The translations under genes and the position numbers were made by a program. A DNA stretch of 64,000 nucleotides from Nostoc sp. 'Peltigera membranacea cyanobiont' N6 (GTDB lineage Bacteria > Cyanobacteriota > Cyanobacteriia > Cyanobacteriales > Nostocaceae), in the NCBI RefSeq assembly GCF_002949735.1, contig NZ_CP026681.1, forward strand, positions 5,796,001 through 5,860,000. Reading direction: 5' to 3'. Positions 53,421-62,467 of this stretch are shown here, piece by piece; within the stretch, counting starts at the first letter, position 1, and every line of letters begins with the position of its first letter. Under the pieces are notes generated by a model, which was not told where the DNA came from, did no database searches, and saw only the letters and a list, made by a program, of their open reading frames with translations.

Positions 53421-54179
53421 TTACCGCTTGTTACCTTGCGGCATTGCTGTCTGATTTTGTCCTTGCAGAGATGCCCTCACCTCAGTCTCCGAAACTGGGG
53501 CTAATGCTGGTGCAGTGACAGCATTACTAGCCCAACGCTCGTAAGTTTCGTTTGTTACCCAATGAACTGTTGCCCCAGATTCCGCACCAGAGCGAATCAT
53601 CTCGGCAGCCTCCAATGCATCTTTCTCAAAGTCAGATTGAGGATTGCGATAGCTCCACTGAATAAACCAGTATGTTCCCAGTGTCCCTTCCACTTTCTGA
53701 AACTCCGCGCAGAAAATGTAGTTTTTGAGTACCGAAGTCATCGCCTGATAACAGAACTCCTTTGGATCTCCCGGCATCCCTTCCTCGCACCACTGCTGGA
53801 AAGCGCGATGGGCGAAGTGATTGTAGAGTCCAGCAAAATTGTCTTTACTCCGGCGGTGGATTAGAAAACTAAGCAGCATGGAAGCTGGGCCCTTAAACTG
53901 ATCCTTGAGTCCACCAGCAACCGGAATCACCCAGAGTTCGGTAAATGGCTCGTTGGTGAAGTTCTCGTTGATGGTCAAGGCACGGTCAGGGCGAGAGATT
54001 GCGATTGCAAAATCAGCCTTGTTACCTTTGAGATATCCGCCTGCTTGTGCTTCTAGAATCGTGAGTTTTGGAGGACAATCGAGTAAGAATTGACCATATT
54101 CCTTAGCGCAATTCGCTTGCAGTTTAGGTTGGCTGGGTGGGATGAGAAAGACGCTGTTGTTGATTTTGATGGTTTCCAT
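53421..54179 (-). CDS. hypothetical plasmid protein
   Basis: 252 residues. A soluble, mixed protein with LTINENFTNEPFTELWVIPV, an AFQQWCEEGMPGDPKEFCYQ helix region, FIQWSYRNPQSDFEKDALEA and a Gln/Pro-rich end. No conserved motif recognised. Possible analogue by position of the 283-residue gene in the first series, but I see no clear similarity. Confidence 0.55.
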   Translation of the reverse strand: METIKINNSVFLIPPSQPKLQANCAKEYGQFLLDCPPKLTILEAQAGGYLKGNKADFAIAISRPDRALTINENFTNEPFTELWVIPVAGGLKDQFKGPASMLLSFLIHRRSKDNFAGLYNHFAHRAFQQWCEEGMPGDPKEFCYQAMTSVLKNYIFCAEFQKVEGTLGTYWFIQWSYRNPQSDFEKDALEAAEMIRSGAESGATVHWVTNETYERWASNAVTAPALAPVSETEVRASLQGQNQTAMPQGNKR

Positions 54180-54250
54180 AATTTCGTTATTGTTGCTAAA
54201 AACTGCATTGATACTGGATAGTGTTTGACTTAGCTATTTATCAACAGAAT

Positions 54251-54449
54251 TCAGGAGTCAGGAGTCAGGAGTCAGAATATAGGAAAGGTATTGTGACCGA
54301 AAAAGCTGATGAATAATCGGCATTTTGCATCCCCACAAAACAAGAAATTTTAGTGGTCAACAAGAAAGCCGCAGGTCTGAATCCATGAATAATAGCGAGT
54401 CTACAAGTCTACGAGTATCTTGATCCTGACTCCTGACTTCTGACTTCTT
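54251..54449. repeat. inverted pair of TCAGGAG heptamer tracts
   Basis: Three tandem TCAGGAG units (54251-54275) are mirrored by CTCCTGACTTCTGACTTC (about 54428-54447) on the other side of 150 bp without a gene. The second tract abuts the stop of the 54448-54777 gene. Confidence 0.65.
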
Positions 54450-54777
54450 AATTCTTATTCAAGACAATTCCTGGAATTGTTTTTAACTCGTATTTCAGCA
54501 CTTCGATTTGATATAATCGCTTTTTAATCTCTGCTTCTAGAAGTGTTTTCAATTCCTGGGGTTTGAGCAATTTAATGTCGTTCTCTAAGTGATTCCCTTC
54601 TTCAATGGAATTCATATCAGGTATGACTAAGTAACGCCAGCTTTCATCGTATTCATAAGCTAAAAGACTATCGCTTGGGTAATACTTCATGCCGATAATC
54701 ATTCCTTGTTCTATACGTTGTCCTAAAGTGAAGCGAGGGTATTTCCAACCGTGTGGAATGGTGATTGTTGGTTGCAT
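54448..54777 (-). CDS. small conserved plasmid protein, paralogue of 12563-12889
   Basis: 109 residues. The first 35 residues closely match the gene at 12563 (both start MQP-I-IP--W-YPRF-L-QR) and both end in a coiled coil (LLEAEIKKRLYQIEVLKYEL). Overlaps the upstream gene by 1 nt. Function unknown. Confidence 0.65.
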   Translation of the reverse strand: MQPTITIPHGWKYPRFTLGQRIEQGMIIGMKYYPSDSLLAYEYDESWRYLVIPDMNSIEEGNHLENDIKLLKPQELKTLLEAEIKKRLYQIEVLKYELKTIPGIVLNKN

Positions 54778-54989
54778 TATTTTGCCTCCTGATTAAACTT
54801 GACTTCAACGATTTCTTCAACACACCCCATAACCTCACCCAAGTAATGCAATGTATCACCCACATGAGTTGCTGCTTCTGGGTCAATCTTTTTATCCGCA
54901 ATCAACAAAAGCCAGTTTTCATCTTGGGCGATCGCCTGAATCTTCAAATAGCACGAATTGAATTGGTTCAGTATTTCTGTGGTTTCCAT
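54777..54989 (-). CDS. small hypothetical protein
   Basis: 70 residues, acidic and helical (TTEILNQFNSCYLKIQAIAQ, HVGDTLHYLGEVMGCVEEIV). The TAA stop shares a base with the next ATG, so they are coupled. No family recognised. Confidence 0.55.
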   Translation of the reverse strand: METTEILNQFNSCYLKIQAIAQDENWLLLIADKKIDPEAATHVGDTLHYLGEVMGCVEEIVEVKFNQEAK

Positions 54990-55054
54990 TGGTATTATTT
55001 ATGAAGCTAAATAGTTTTATTGAGGAGGTGGGCTGTCAAGACCCACCTTTTTCC

Positions 55055-55477
55055 TTACGCTGCTACCAAATCCCTAGTTTCTGGCGTTGGCACGTATCTC
55101 TTCAACCGTTCCCACTCCTCACTTGTCAGTGCATCAAATTCAATATCTAGCAACTCTTCTTCTGTGGGCGACTGTTCTGTAGTCGCTTTTGATACCCTTG
55201 CCACCTTCATGAAGTTGTCTAGTCCGACTGCTGCATCAACCGGCTCGGCGTATCGAAGAGAATCCACTCCGTTTGACCAGTGGGTGATGTACTGAAATAT
55301 CACCCCAATCATGGAATCACCTTTGTACACTCGATAAGTTCTGGGGCAAGCTCCATTGACGTAAACCAGCTTGTATCCAGGAATCTCTTGCACTTCTGCA
55401 TTGGGGTCGCTTGGAGGTAAGAGTATTTTGTCTAGGGACTCTTCCAACTCTGTTTGTTGAAGAAATGTGGTGATCAT
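55055..55477 (-). CDS. hypothetical plasmid protein
   Basis: 140 residues from ATG 55477 (the frame is open to 55552 but the upstream part lies in a hairpin region). Contains TTFLQQTELEESLDKILLPP and GYKLVYVNGACPRTYRVYKG, then an acidic C-terminus. A partial duplicate of its first 30 residues lies at 55546-55680. No family recognised. Confidence 0.55.
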   Translation of the reverse strand: MITTFLQQTELEESLDKILLPPSDPNAEVQEIPGYKLVYVNGACPRTYRVYKGDSMIGVIFQYITHWSNGVDSLRYAEPVDAAVGLDNFMKVARVSKATTEQSPTEEELLDIEFDALTSEEWERLKRYVPTPETRDLVAA

Positions 55478-55525
55478 AGTCTGTGTGCCATGATGATTTA
55501 AATTGTCATAAATTTCGTTGTAGGG

Positions 55526-55556
55526 GCGATTGCATAACTCTAGGGGGAGCAATCGC
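55526..55556. terminator. GCGATTGC intergenic hairpin 1
   Basis: GCGATTGC and GCAATCGC form an 8-bp stem with a 15-nt loop. Similar hairpins stand at 55716-55747 and 59101-59143 in the same gene series. Confidence 0.5.
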
Positions 55557-55680
55557 TTTTTCTCACTTCCAGTACAGGGATTTCCATGACCTCTGCATTC
55601 GCATCTGTCGGAGGTAGGAGAATTCTTTCTTGATAGTCACCTACTTGAAGCAAGAAGTTATTTGCTGTACTTTGTGTGAT
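55546..55680 (-). pseudogene. partial duplicate of the 55055 gene
   Basis: About 45 codons reading NFLLQVGDYQERILLPPTDA then NAEVMEIPVLE resemble TFLQQTELEESLDKILLPPS, then DPNAEVQEIPG, of the adjacent gene. No ATG in frame, and it ends after SDCSP. A decayed or truncated copy. Confidence 0.5.
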
Positions 55681-55715
55681 GATTATTATTTCTAAAGCAG
55701 CGATTGAGCTTTGGA

Positions 55716-55747
55716 GGCGATTGCATTTGTCTTGGGAAGCAATCGCC
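55716..55747. terminator. GCGATTGC intergenic hairpin 2
   Basis: GGCGATTGC and GCAATCGCC pair perfectly (9 bp) around 14 nt, just after the second exon of the intron-split ORF. Confidence 0.5.
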
Positions 55748-55854
55748 CTTTCTCCTTCAGCAACTTACGCCGCTACTGTCGCTCGAACTCCCAGCAGCGC
55801 AATCACTTGTTCAGCACTAGCAGCCACGCGATTGAGTCCGTACTGTCTTGGTCG

Positions 55855-58358
55855 GTAGGGTCGAGGTGTGCATTACTGCATCACCCCTCCCATTCGGAAC
55901 CGTGCTTGCGACTTTCACCGCACACGGCTACTCAGTGTGTTGTCCATTTGTCATGTCAGACTTCCTGACAGCATGACCGATGAAATTAGGAATATCATGT
56001 ATCCACTCCCAATTAGATTTATTCCAGAATTGAGAAAGTTTCTCACGGAATTTTGAGCGGTCTTTGTTCCGAATTTCTATTAGGTCAAGTGCGGTCTTTT
56101 CGTCGTGACAATGCCGATGTAATAATTGCAGATTTTTATACTCATCCTTGCCTCTTAATGCTCTGGGGATTTTGTGGTCTACTTCTAAAACATCCCATTC
56201 TTGGAAGCTTAACCCGCACCAAGGACATTTACCCTTTTGTTTTTTAAGTAACTTAGCCTTACGATTAGGCATTTGGGGGTGTGTCCCTAATCTTGAACTC
56301 CAATACACTAGGTCGCCATCGTAGGGGCTTTTATCGCCTTTGACTTTCACATAATCGGTGCTACTGCAACTAAACTCTTTATGTGTTAGTAACCGGAGGG
56401 GGTTCGCTGTGCCTTCCCTGGTTGCGAATACCCAGTTATTATCGCCTATGGTTATCCAGTATTTGATGTGACCATCATTTATGTTTCCGCATCGGCGTTT
56501 TGCCCATCGTCGAAGTTTCAGGTATGTGAGGTGGTCTTGTTTTGCTAATTCTCCGACCGTTTGGGAGTCAGAGTGGGAATAATATGAAGTCCATCCCCTT
56601 ATTACAGGGTTAAGGTCTTTTATCAGAGCCGCTTGGGACGAAGACCTGTTTTTTGTGATGATTCTTCTTACCTCCTCAAGGTGAGCCTTACTCGCCTTCG
56701 CGGATGGGGTGATAAGGGTATTGAAACCTAATTTAGTACCTTTGGCATTTATATTGCTCCGGTATTTCCCGGCGGGGTATTGTCGGATGTGATGACCCAA
56801 AAAGTCGAATCCGGCTTTACCATCCTCACTTAACTCAGGGTTGAATGTATGAGTTAGCCGAGTTTTTTCAGGTTTTAATTCAAGTCCAATACCAGATAAC
56901 CATTCCGAGATAATTTCTCGGCATCTTTGGACAACGGCTTTGTTTTCGTGGAGAATCAAAAAATCATCCGCGTAACGGATAATATTTGGGGGTAAAAAAT
57001 TTGTACCTTTTTTGTGATACCAAGTTTCCCTTTGTGTATATGACATTCTGGGGAATTCCTGTTTTATCCTTTCCTCCATGCCGTGAAGGGCTATGTTTGC
57101 CAAAAGTGGTGAGATGACACCACCTTGCGGCGTTCCCTCAGATGTAGCAGTGAATGCTCCTTGGTCTACCACTCCAGATTTTAGCCAAGCTTTTATTTGT
57201 TGCCTGACTTTGCCTTTGATGTTCAACTTTTGAAGCAGTACTTCATGGTTGATGCGGTCAAAACATTTGGCTATATCCGCGTCTAGCACGTATTTAGCCT
57301 TGCCTTGAATACAGAGTTTAATCTGTCTTATCGCATCGTGGCATGACCTCCCTGGTCTGAAGCCATAGGAATTTGGCTCGAATACCGCTTCCCATTCTGG
57401 CTCAAGTGCAGCTTTTGCTACAGCTTGTAGTGCGCGGTCGTAAATTACGGGTATTCCTAATGGGCGTTTTTCTTCTCTTCCTGGCTTTAGAATCCAAACT
57501 CTACGAGTGGGTTTGGATTTGCCAGTCAGCTTTAATTGCCTTGCCAGTTCAAAACGTGCTTTTGGGGGCAGTGATTTAATACCGTCCACACCTGCCGTTT
57601 TCTTTCCCTGGTTTTCAACTGTTACCCTACGTACCGCTAACACCCTGTTAGACCAAGACCTCATCAACGTCTTTTGGAGTTTGCGGCATCGCTTGACATC
57701 ACCACGGCGGGAAGCAGCGTAGATGCGTTTTTGCAACTTGAATACATATCTTTCAGCTTTACGCCAATTAATATCTTTCCATCCCTTGGTATTCAGTTGT
57801 TCTGAATCCAAATTAGGCTTTTGCATTGCTACTGTTACCTCTAGCTTTTCCACACTGCGGCTCACGTCTGCTTATCCCGGCAGTTACGCCATCCCTTTTA
57901 AGGCATTACCCGTTAATTCGGGTTAGGCATTTGCTTCTTGAGTCATCCTGCGCCTTCATGTCTTGTGGCTGATGCCTACCTGTTACCAATTTCAAGAGAA
58001 CATGAAGGGTTGTTTCGTTCCCAGTATCCATAATTGAGTCTTTAGGGCGTGTCTGTCCACCGAGGTTTAGGGTGGTGCGCTATCACGGTCGCTAAATCCT
58101 GATAGTCCCTACCTTTGTCGGCTATTTCCGACCCAAGAGGTAGACATAAGTCTACAAGCTTATATCCCTTGGTGGCTTGGTGACGATGGTTCAGACGACA
58201 CTTTGCTTTTTCTACCCATAGACTCTTGCTTGCAGTAGGTGCTTTCAGCAATTACCACCTATTCCTGCTTTCACCCCCGCTTTACACCTTTGATAATCAG
58301 TCTGGGATGTAGGGGCTACCAATTTGTATTGGTAGTTTGTGTGCTTTTAATCCCGCAC
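55855..58358 (-). mobile_element. group II intron with maturase
   Basis: The 5' end at 58358 reads GTGCGGGATTAAAAGCAC, the GTGYG consensus. A domain V hairpin (GCCGTGTGCGGTGAAAGTCG...AAGCACGGTTC) lies at about 55888-55926, and domain VI follows to a proposed 3' end at 55855 (CCCTAC). The domain IV ORF encodes the reverse transcriptase. Boundaries are by motif and by exon frame continuity, so they may be off by a few bases. Confidence 0.85.
55928..57865 (-). CDS. ltrA: group II intron reverse transcriptase/maturase with HNH
   Basis: 645 residues. RT motifs: AGVDGIKSLPPKARF, EKRPLGIPVIYDRALQ, YGFRPGRSCHDAI, VLDADIAKCFDRI, TPQGGVISPLLANI and IRYADDFLIL (YADD active site). The maturase X domain follows (VIRGWTSYYSHS). 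The C-terminal HNH endonuclease has CPWCGLSF, VDHKIPRALRG, NLQLLHRHCHDEKT. It assists splicing of its own intron and retrohoming. The reading frame is intact. Confidence 0.93.
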   Translation of the reverse strand: MSRSVEKLEVTVAMQKPNLDSEQLNTKGWKDINWRKAERYVFKLQKRIYAASRRGDVKRCRKLQKTLMRSWSNRVLAVRRVTVENQGKKTAGVDGIKSLPPKARFELARQLKLTGKSKPTRRVWILKPGREEKRPLGIPVIYDRALQAVAKAALEPEWEAVFEPNSYGFRPGRSCHDAIRQIKLCIQGKAKYVLDADIAKCFDRINHEVLLQKLNIKGKVRQQIKAWLKSGVVDQGAFTATSEGTPQGGVISPLLANIALHGMEERIKQEFPRMSYTQRETWYHKKGTNFLPPNIIRYADDFLILHENKAVVQRCREIISEWLSGIGLELKPEKTRLTHTFNPELSEDGKAGFDFLGHHIRQYPAGKYRSNINAKGTKLGFNTLITPSAKASKAHLEEVRRIITKNRSSSQAALIKDLNPVIRGWTSYYSHSDSQTVGELAKQDHLTYLKLRRWAKRRCGNINDGHIKYWITIGDNNWVFATREGTANPLRLLTHKEFSCSSTDYVKVKGDKSPYDGDLVYWSSRLGTHPQMPNRKAKLLKKQKGKCPWCGLSFQEWDVLEVDHKIPRALRGKDEYKNLQLLHRHCHDEKTALDLIEIRNKDRSKFREKLSQFWNKSNWEWIHDIPNFIGHAVRKSDMTNGQHTE

Positions 58359-58570
58359 CGGGATAGTAGGGCTTGGTGTATTTTGGATTGGGTTATAATT
58401 CAAGCTGGATAGCTTTAAATTTCTTTTCCCTTTTATCTTCTAGCTTTCTTAGCTGATGGCTCGGCTAGATTTCCACACCTACATGGATAGTGAGTTGTCA
58501 TTGATTGAGGATTAAAGTGCGAACTCTACCCCAGCGGGGTTACTCAATCAAAGCCAGTCATCCTCCTTAT

Positions 58571-59074
58571 TCAGGTTTCGACTGAACGAATCGCACTTGC
58601 GTACCAGCCTTGTTGATTGCACCCGACGAAGCCAACAAAGTGCCCGTCTTGATAGAGTTTGGTGCTAAATGAGAGCCAATCTATTTCTCCGTGGTACAGA
58701 CCAAAAACAGTGCAGGCTTTTTCCAATTCATCGCTCAGGCGCTCGTTCCGTTCTAGTAGTGTTTCTGGCAGAGTCGCCTTGACTTCTGCAACTCTTGTGG
58801 CGAACCAGTTGCGATCAAATGGCAGTCGTCCGCCTTCCACGAACTGCACCCAGACTGTGATTCCGCCTTCTATCCAGATTGTACGCACTGATTTGGGTTC
58901 AATTTCGATAATCTCGCCAATGATGCGGCGATCTCTGCTGGTGAGAGGATCTTGGGTGGGGGCTACAGCTTCGGCTTGGGATTCGAGGTGGCTGTACAGT
59001 TCTGCTTGGGCTAGGGTTTGTTCATCACGAGAAGAACTAGGAATTGCTTGCTGTGTTAGTGTTTCGTAAGTCAT
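58571..59074 (-). CDS. hypothetical protein, distant paralogue of the 11648 gene
   Basis: 167 residues from ATG 59074, with GGAG 8 nt upstream (the ATG at 59089 overlaps that site). QTLAQAELYSHLESQAEAVA parallels AAAQAELDNYIADQAQAIAP in the 11648 protein, and both end in a Gly/Trp-containing core (VGFVGCNQQGWYASAIRSVE here). First gene of the second small-gene series. Confidence 0.55.
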   Translation of the reverse strand: MTYETLTQQAIPSSSRDEQTLAQAELYSHLESQAEAVAPTQDPLTSRDRRIIGEIIEIEPKSVRTIWIEGGITVWVQFVEGGRLPFDRNWFATRVAEVKATLPETLLERNERLSDELEKACTVFGLYHGEIDWLSFSTKLYQDGHFVGFVGCNQQGWYASAIRSVET

Positions 59075-59100
59075 AATATTGATCTCCATTCAGTTGGATA

Positions 59101-59143
59101 AAAGGCGATCGCTTACTTCTTGGTCGGAGGGGCGATTGCCTTT
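59101..59143. terminator. GCGATTGC intergenic hairpin 3
   Basis: AAAGGCGATCGC pairs with GCGATTGCCTTT (one mismatch) around 19 nt, upstream of the 58571 gene. The stretch 59144-59490 shows no credible gene. Confidence 0.45.
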
Positions 59144-59490
59144 GTTATGTGTGCAAACAACGTTGTGGTTCAGCACAACGCTGTCAATTAGATTTGGCGT
59201 AGCCATGTATTTGTGACTCAAAGCCAGTGGCATTTGAGTGATACCAAAACAGGAGATACAGCGTATCAGGCGACGTGTACGGCTTCAAAAGCTTCAACTG
59301 CCGTCCTGCTGGTAATTTCTTATTTAGTGCAAATCCATTTCCCGACTGTGTACCCCTCGCCTTCTCTGGTTGTGCCAGTGCCTCAGTTGTTCCTCAAGCG
59401 GTCACTCTGGATTGTGCTGTCAAAGTTCAGATAGTGCAAACCCTTTATTGCGTCCGGGTGCAGGCAGTTTGCTTTCCCTTGCCCTTATAT

Positions 59491-59531
59491 AAAAATATAC
59501 GTGAGGCGTATATTTTTGTCAACACCTCACG
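59491..59531. promoter_or_regulatory. operator-like palindrome upstream of the XRE gene
   Basis: AAAAATATACG-TGAGG-CGTATATTTTT is an 11-bp perfect inverted repeat (59491-59517). CGTGAGG within it is matched by CCTCACG at 59525-59531. It lies about 115 bp before the XRE regulator, a likely autoregulatory site. Confidence 0.55.
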
Positions 59532-59643
59532 AATATTTTTAGTAGTGATAATTATTTTAATAGTAGTCTTATGTATAATAAGGCTGTAGGCGCTAAAAGA
59601 AGATTAATCGTTTTTCCACTATGAATATTAGGATTGTGGAGTA

Positions 59644-59979
59644 ATGACGATGGATAAAAGAGTGATTCGCTGGAAGCTGAATGAAATCATGGCCCAAAAA
59701 AGAGTCAGAAATAAAGACCTGGCTGAAGGTATCGGCATCACCGAAACTTCTGTTTACAGGTTACGGAAAACTGATACCATGCCTCGGATGTCACCTGAGC
59801 GGCTAAACGATATTTGTCAATTTCTTGATTGCCAACCTGGAGACTTACTGATTTATATCCCAGATAACGATGCGGAAAGGGCGGAAAAAAATCAACAGAA
59901 ACTAAGTAAGGGAATCGCTATAGCAAAACACCAACTTCCTAAAACTGATAAAGAAGCAACTGAGGATATTGCAGCATAA
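59644..59979 (+). CDS. XRE-family transcriptional regulator
   Basis: 111 residues. The HTH spans about residues 8-70: IRWKLNEIMAQKRVRNKDLA, EGIGITETSVYRLRKTD and LNDICQFLDCQPGDLLIYIP, the short Cro/C1 subgroup (HTH_26). The C-terminal 40 residues are polar. GTGGAG lies about 7 nt before the ATG. Upstream palindromes suggest autoregulation. It precedes the ParB-like gene in the same direction. Confidence 0.82.
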   Translation: MTMDKRVIRWKLNEIMAQKRVRNKDLAEGIGITETSVYRLRKTDTMPRMSPERLNDICQFLDCQPGDLLIYIPDNDAERAEKNQQKLSKGIAIAKHQLPKTDKEATEDIAA

Positions 59980-60153
59980 AGCGATCGCCCGCCGCCAAGC
60001 AACGCGATCGCCTGCTCAATCCGTTGGTCACAAAGTGAGCTTATTACAATGCTGACATATTTTTGGGCAAACACCCTTCAGTATCTCCTTAGTTCACTTT
60101 GGTTAAACTGCAACACCTCAATTTTCAAGCATTTACCATAGTGAGCAAGAGAT

Positions 60154-61758
60154 ATGCTGACACTAGAAAAAGAACAAACAACAGCACTCGATTACAGTGT
60201 TGTCAACATCAGCATCCAGGAAACCTTCGCTGCCATCGACAGATTCGAGTGGCAAGCGGTAGATGAAATCCTACAGATGAGGGAACAGCAGGTTTACTTG
60301 CAAGCTGGATATAAAAACTTTGAAGAATATTGCCAGCGTGAATTATACGCCTGGGGTGGATACCGACGAATCAACCAACTGCTAGGAGCCAAAAAGGTCA
60401 TAGACGCAGTTGGCGAATTGGGCGGACACATCAAAAATGAGCGTCAGGCTCGTCCTTTGCTTCGCTTAGTCAAGGAACCAGAGAAACTAAAACAAGCTAT
60501 AGCGATCGCTCTCAAAGATAACCCTGACCCAAGCGTTTCAGACTTTGCTGCTGCTGCAAATATTGTGGTTCCTCAACTTCCACGCAAAAAGCAATCTATT
60601 CAGGAACCAATGGTTCCCAAAATTCAAGAACCAGTGGTTCCTCAAAAAGTCATTGTCACAGTTTCACAACAGTCACACCCAAGGTATGGAGAATCGGGAA
60701 CCATTGAGGCAGACGCGCCGAATCGCTGGCAGCAGATTGTCACTTTTGCTGATGGCGAGAGGTTGTTGCTCAACAATACTGATTTGGATGCCCCAAGCGT
60801 TCCATTTTCCAGAGAAAGAACATATCCCGTAGAATACACGGAAGCGATCGCTGCACTCAAAGAGCAACACCAGCAGGAACTAGAGCAACTTTCCCAAGAA
60901 TTGAGAATTGGTTTGCAAGCAGAAGCAGGGGCTAAAGCTGAAGCCCAGGTACAAGAACAAATCCAATCCTTGCAAAACCTGTACAAGCAACAGAAAGAGC
61001 AAAACATCCAGTTACAGCAGCGATTGGATGAGATGGAGGGGTTAAGAAAACTAGAGATTGAAAATCAGCAACTCCTTTCTCGCATTCAGGAATTGGAAAA
61101 CGCGGTTGAACAGCGCCCTTCGCAACAGTGGGGAAATACTATGACCCAGCAAGCGACCAAAGCTTTGAACAAGCAAGTGAAGCAAGCTCTAGAGAAAACC
61201 ATTGATTTGCGATCGCTAGCTCAAGAACCACCCAAGGAAAATGCACAAGAATGTTTGCGGCTTATGGGTATGGCATTGAAGAATCTCGCCAGTGCCATGA
61301 ACAATACGCAAGCATTGGAGGCAGCAGCCCTAATTTTAGGTAGTGAACCAACACCAACTGCGATCGCTTACCGAGCCGAACAATTGTCAATGCTGCCTCA
61401 AGCAGTCAGCGATATTCGGCAGGTGCTTGCAAAACCTGGGTGTACTTGGCAGGGCTTTTGGGCAGTGGCGCAAGAGTATGAGGTGATTAAACAGGACTAC
61501 TGGGGGGAATTGACTAACCAAGAGACTGATTTAATTACCGCACTCCAGAACGCATCCTCTCAACCGAACACTATTGGCATCGGCTCTATCGTTGCCCATG
61601 CTGACCCATACCGTACTTTGTATGTCGAGAAAGGTGAAGTAGTAGAGGATTTAGGCGAGGAAGTAATGGTTGCATGGGATTGTTGGAAGGAGCAATCAAA
61701 GAAGACTGACAGGTATTTCCGAGACGAGTTGCGCTTTTGGAAGGGCGAGAACCAGTAG
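60154..61758 (+). CDS. ParB-like plasmid protein with long coiled coil
   Basis: 534 residues. Residues about 20-100 (AIDRFEWQAVDEILQMREQQ, FEEYCQRELYAWGGYRRINQ) resemble the HTH region of the 9898 gene. A repeated EPMVPKIQEPVVPQK linker follows, then a small beta domain (about 168-208, GTIEADAPNRWQQIVTF). A coiled coil runs from about 225 to 325 (LKEQHQQELEQLSQELRIGL). The C-terminus contains a helical part and a beta barrel-like end (IGIGSIVAHADPYRTLYVEK). Likely a DNA-binding plasmid maintenance protein; not proven. Confidence 0.6.
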   Translation: MLTLEKEQTTALDYSVVNISIQETFAAIDRFEWQAVDEILQMREQQVYLQAGYKNFEEYCQRELYAWGGYRRINQLLGAKKVIDAVGELGGHIKNERQARPLLRLVKEPEKLKQAIAIALKDNPDPSVSDFAAAANIVVPQLPRKKQSIQEPMVPKIQEPVVPQKVIVTVSQQSHPRYGESGTIEADAPNRWQQIVTFADGERLLLNNTDLDAPSVPFSRERTYPVEYTEAIAALKEQHQQELEQLSQELRIGLQAEAGAKAEAQVQEQIQSLQNLYKQQKEQNIQLQQRLDEMEGLRKLEIENQQLLSRIQELENAVEQRPSQQWGNTMTQQATKALNKQVKQALEKTIDLRSLAQEPPKENAQECLRLMGMALKNLASAMNNTQALEAAALILGSEPTPTAIAYRAEQLSMLPQAVSDIRQVLAKPGCTWQGFWAVAQEYEVIKQDYWGELTNQETDLITALQNASSQPNTIGIGSIVAHADPYRTLYVEKGEVVEDLGEEVMVAWDCWKEQSKKTDRYFRDELRFWKGENQ

Positions 61759-61849
61759 ATAAAGACTCGCTTTAAGATAGCTAAAAAAATTTAAACGCGG
61801 CATGGGTGCAATGTCGCTCACATTGTCATGGAAAAATTTAGAAGGGAAT

Positions 61850-62446
61850 ATGACTACTACAGCATTAAAAGCAATCAACGGTGGCAGCAAACAGCGAAAC
61901 GAGCGTAAACAACCAGACGCAGATAAATCGATTAGACCACATTGCAAAGTATCAATTGAGGATATCAACTGGGTTCGTCAACAGCCTCCGTCAGTCCAAC
62001 AGCTTTGGTTAGATAGCGTTGCGGCTGAACAATTCGGGGGTTCTGCCCGTAAACTCGACACGAACCTTACTTACAAGTCATTCCAAAAAGCAGGGGCGGC
62101 GTTAACTGCCCAAGGATTGTTCCAGTTTGAGGAAGTGTTTGGCCGCTTGCCTTCTGGTAGACCAGGACTGATTAGCTACCGTGTTCGTAACCTTCACGGT
62201 TATTACAATCGCTTTTACTGGGAATCGTCCACGTCTGCGGAAACCAATTCTTGTGACGAGAAAGCCGTCCACACCGGGGAGAAAGTAAACCAGCCCGAAC
62301 AGAATGAAAACCACTCTGGCGTGGAACAAATTCAGCCTGATTTGGAATCATTCCAAAAGAATGGTCAAAAAAGTGAACAATTGCAAGGGTTTCAAAAACC
62401 TAACAACGTTTCTAACTACCCGTTAACTACCTACCAACAACCTTAG
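61850..62446 (+). CDS. plasmid protein, N-terminal part before an amber stop
   Basis: 198 residues from ATG 61850 with GAAGGGA upstream. The core VSIEDINWVRQQPPSVQQLW then LDSVAAEQFGGSARKLDTNL, with LPSGRPGLISYRVRNLHGYY, looks like a winged-helix replication or accessory protein of cyanobacterial plasmids. The C-terminal 60 residues are polar linker. It ends at TAG 62444-62446, and the same frame continues open for another 274 codons. Confidence 0.6.
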   Translation: MTTTALKAINGGSKQRNERKQPDADKSIRPHCKVSIEDINWVRQQPPSVQQLWLDSVAAEQFGGSARKLDTNLTYKSFQKAGAALTAQGLFQFEEVFGRLPSGRPGLISYRVRNLHGYYNRFYWESSTSAETNSCDEKAVHTGEKVNQPEQNENHSGVEQIQPDLESFQKNGQKSEQLQGFQKPNNVSNYPLTTYQQP

Positions 62447-62467
62447 TTGGTTGTTGGTATGGTAGTT
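62425..62467 (+). promoter_or_regulatory. perfect hairpin with the TAG stop in its loop
   Basis: AACTACCTACCAACAACC pairs with GGTTGTTGGTATGGTAGTT, interrupted by one bulged T. The 6-nt loop TTAGTT holds the amber codon that separates two in-frame ORFs. Confidence 0.75.

Larger units (their letters stand above)
55765..58403 (-). pseudogene. small ORF split by the group II intron (exons 58403-58359 and 55854-55765)
   Basis: With the intron removed, 15 codons (LNYNPIQNTPSPTIP from a TTG at 58403) join 29 codons (RPRQYGLNRVAASAEQVIAL then LGVRATVAA) in frame to a TAA at 55765. Splicing would give a 44-residue protein. The second exon looks coding. The first exon start is weak: no ribosome-binding site and the frame opens only after a TAG. 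Function unknown. Confidence 0.45.

Noticed and set aside
59213..59589. Two overlapping plus-strand ORFs upstream of the XRE gene
   Set aside because: They run through the operator palindrome, have no ribosome-binding site, and their hydrophobic end is an AT-rich translation artefact.
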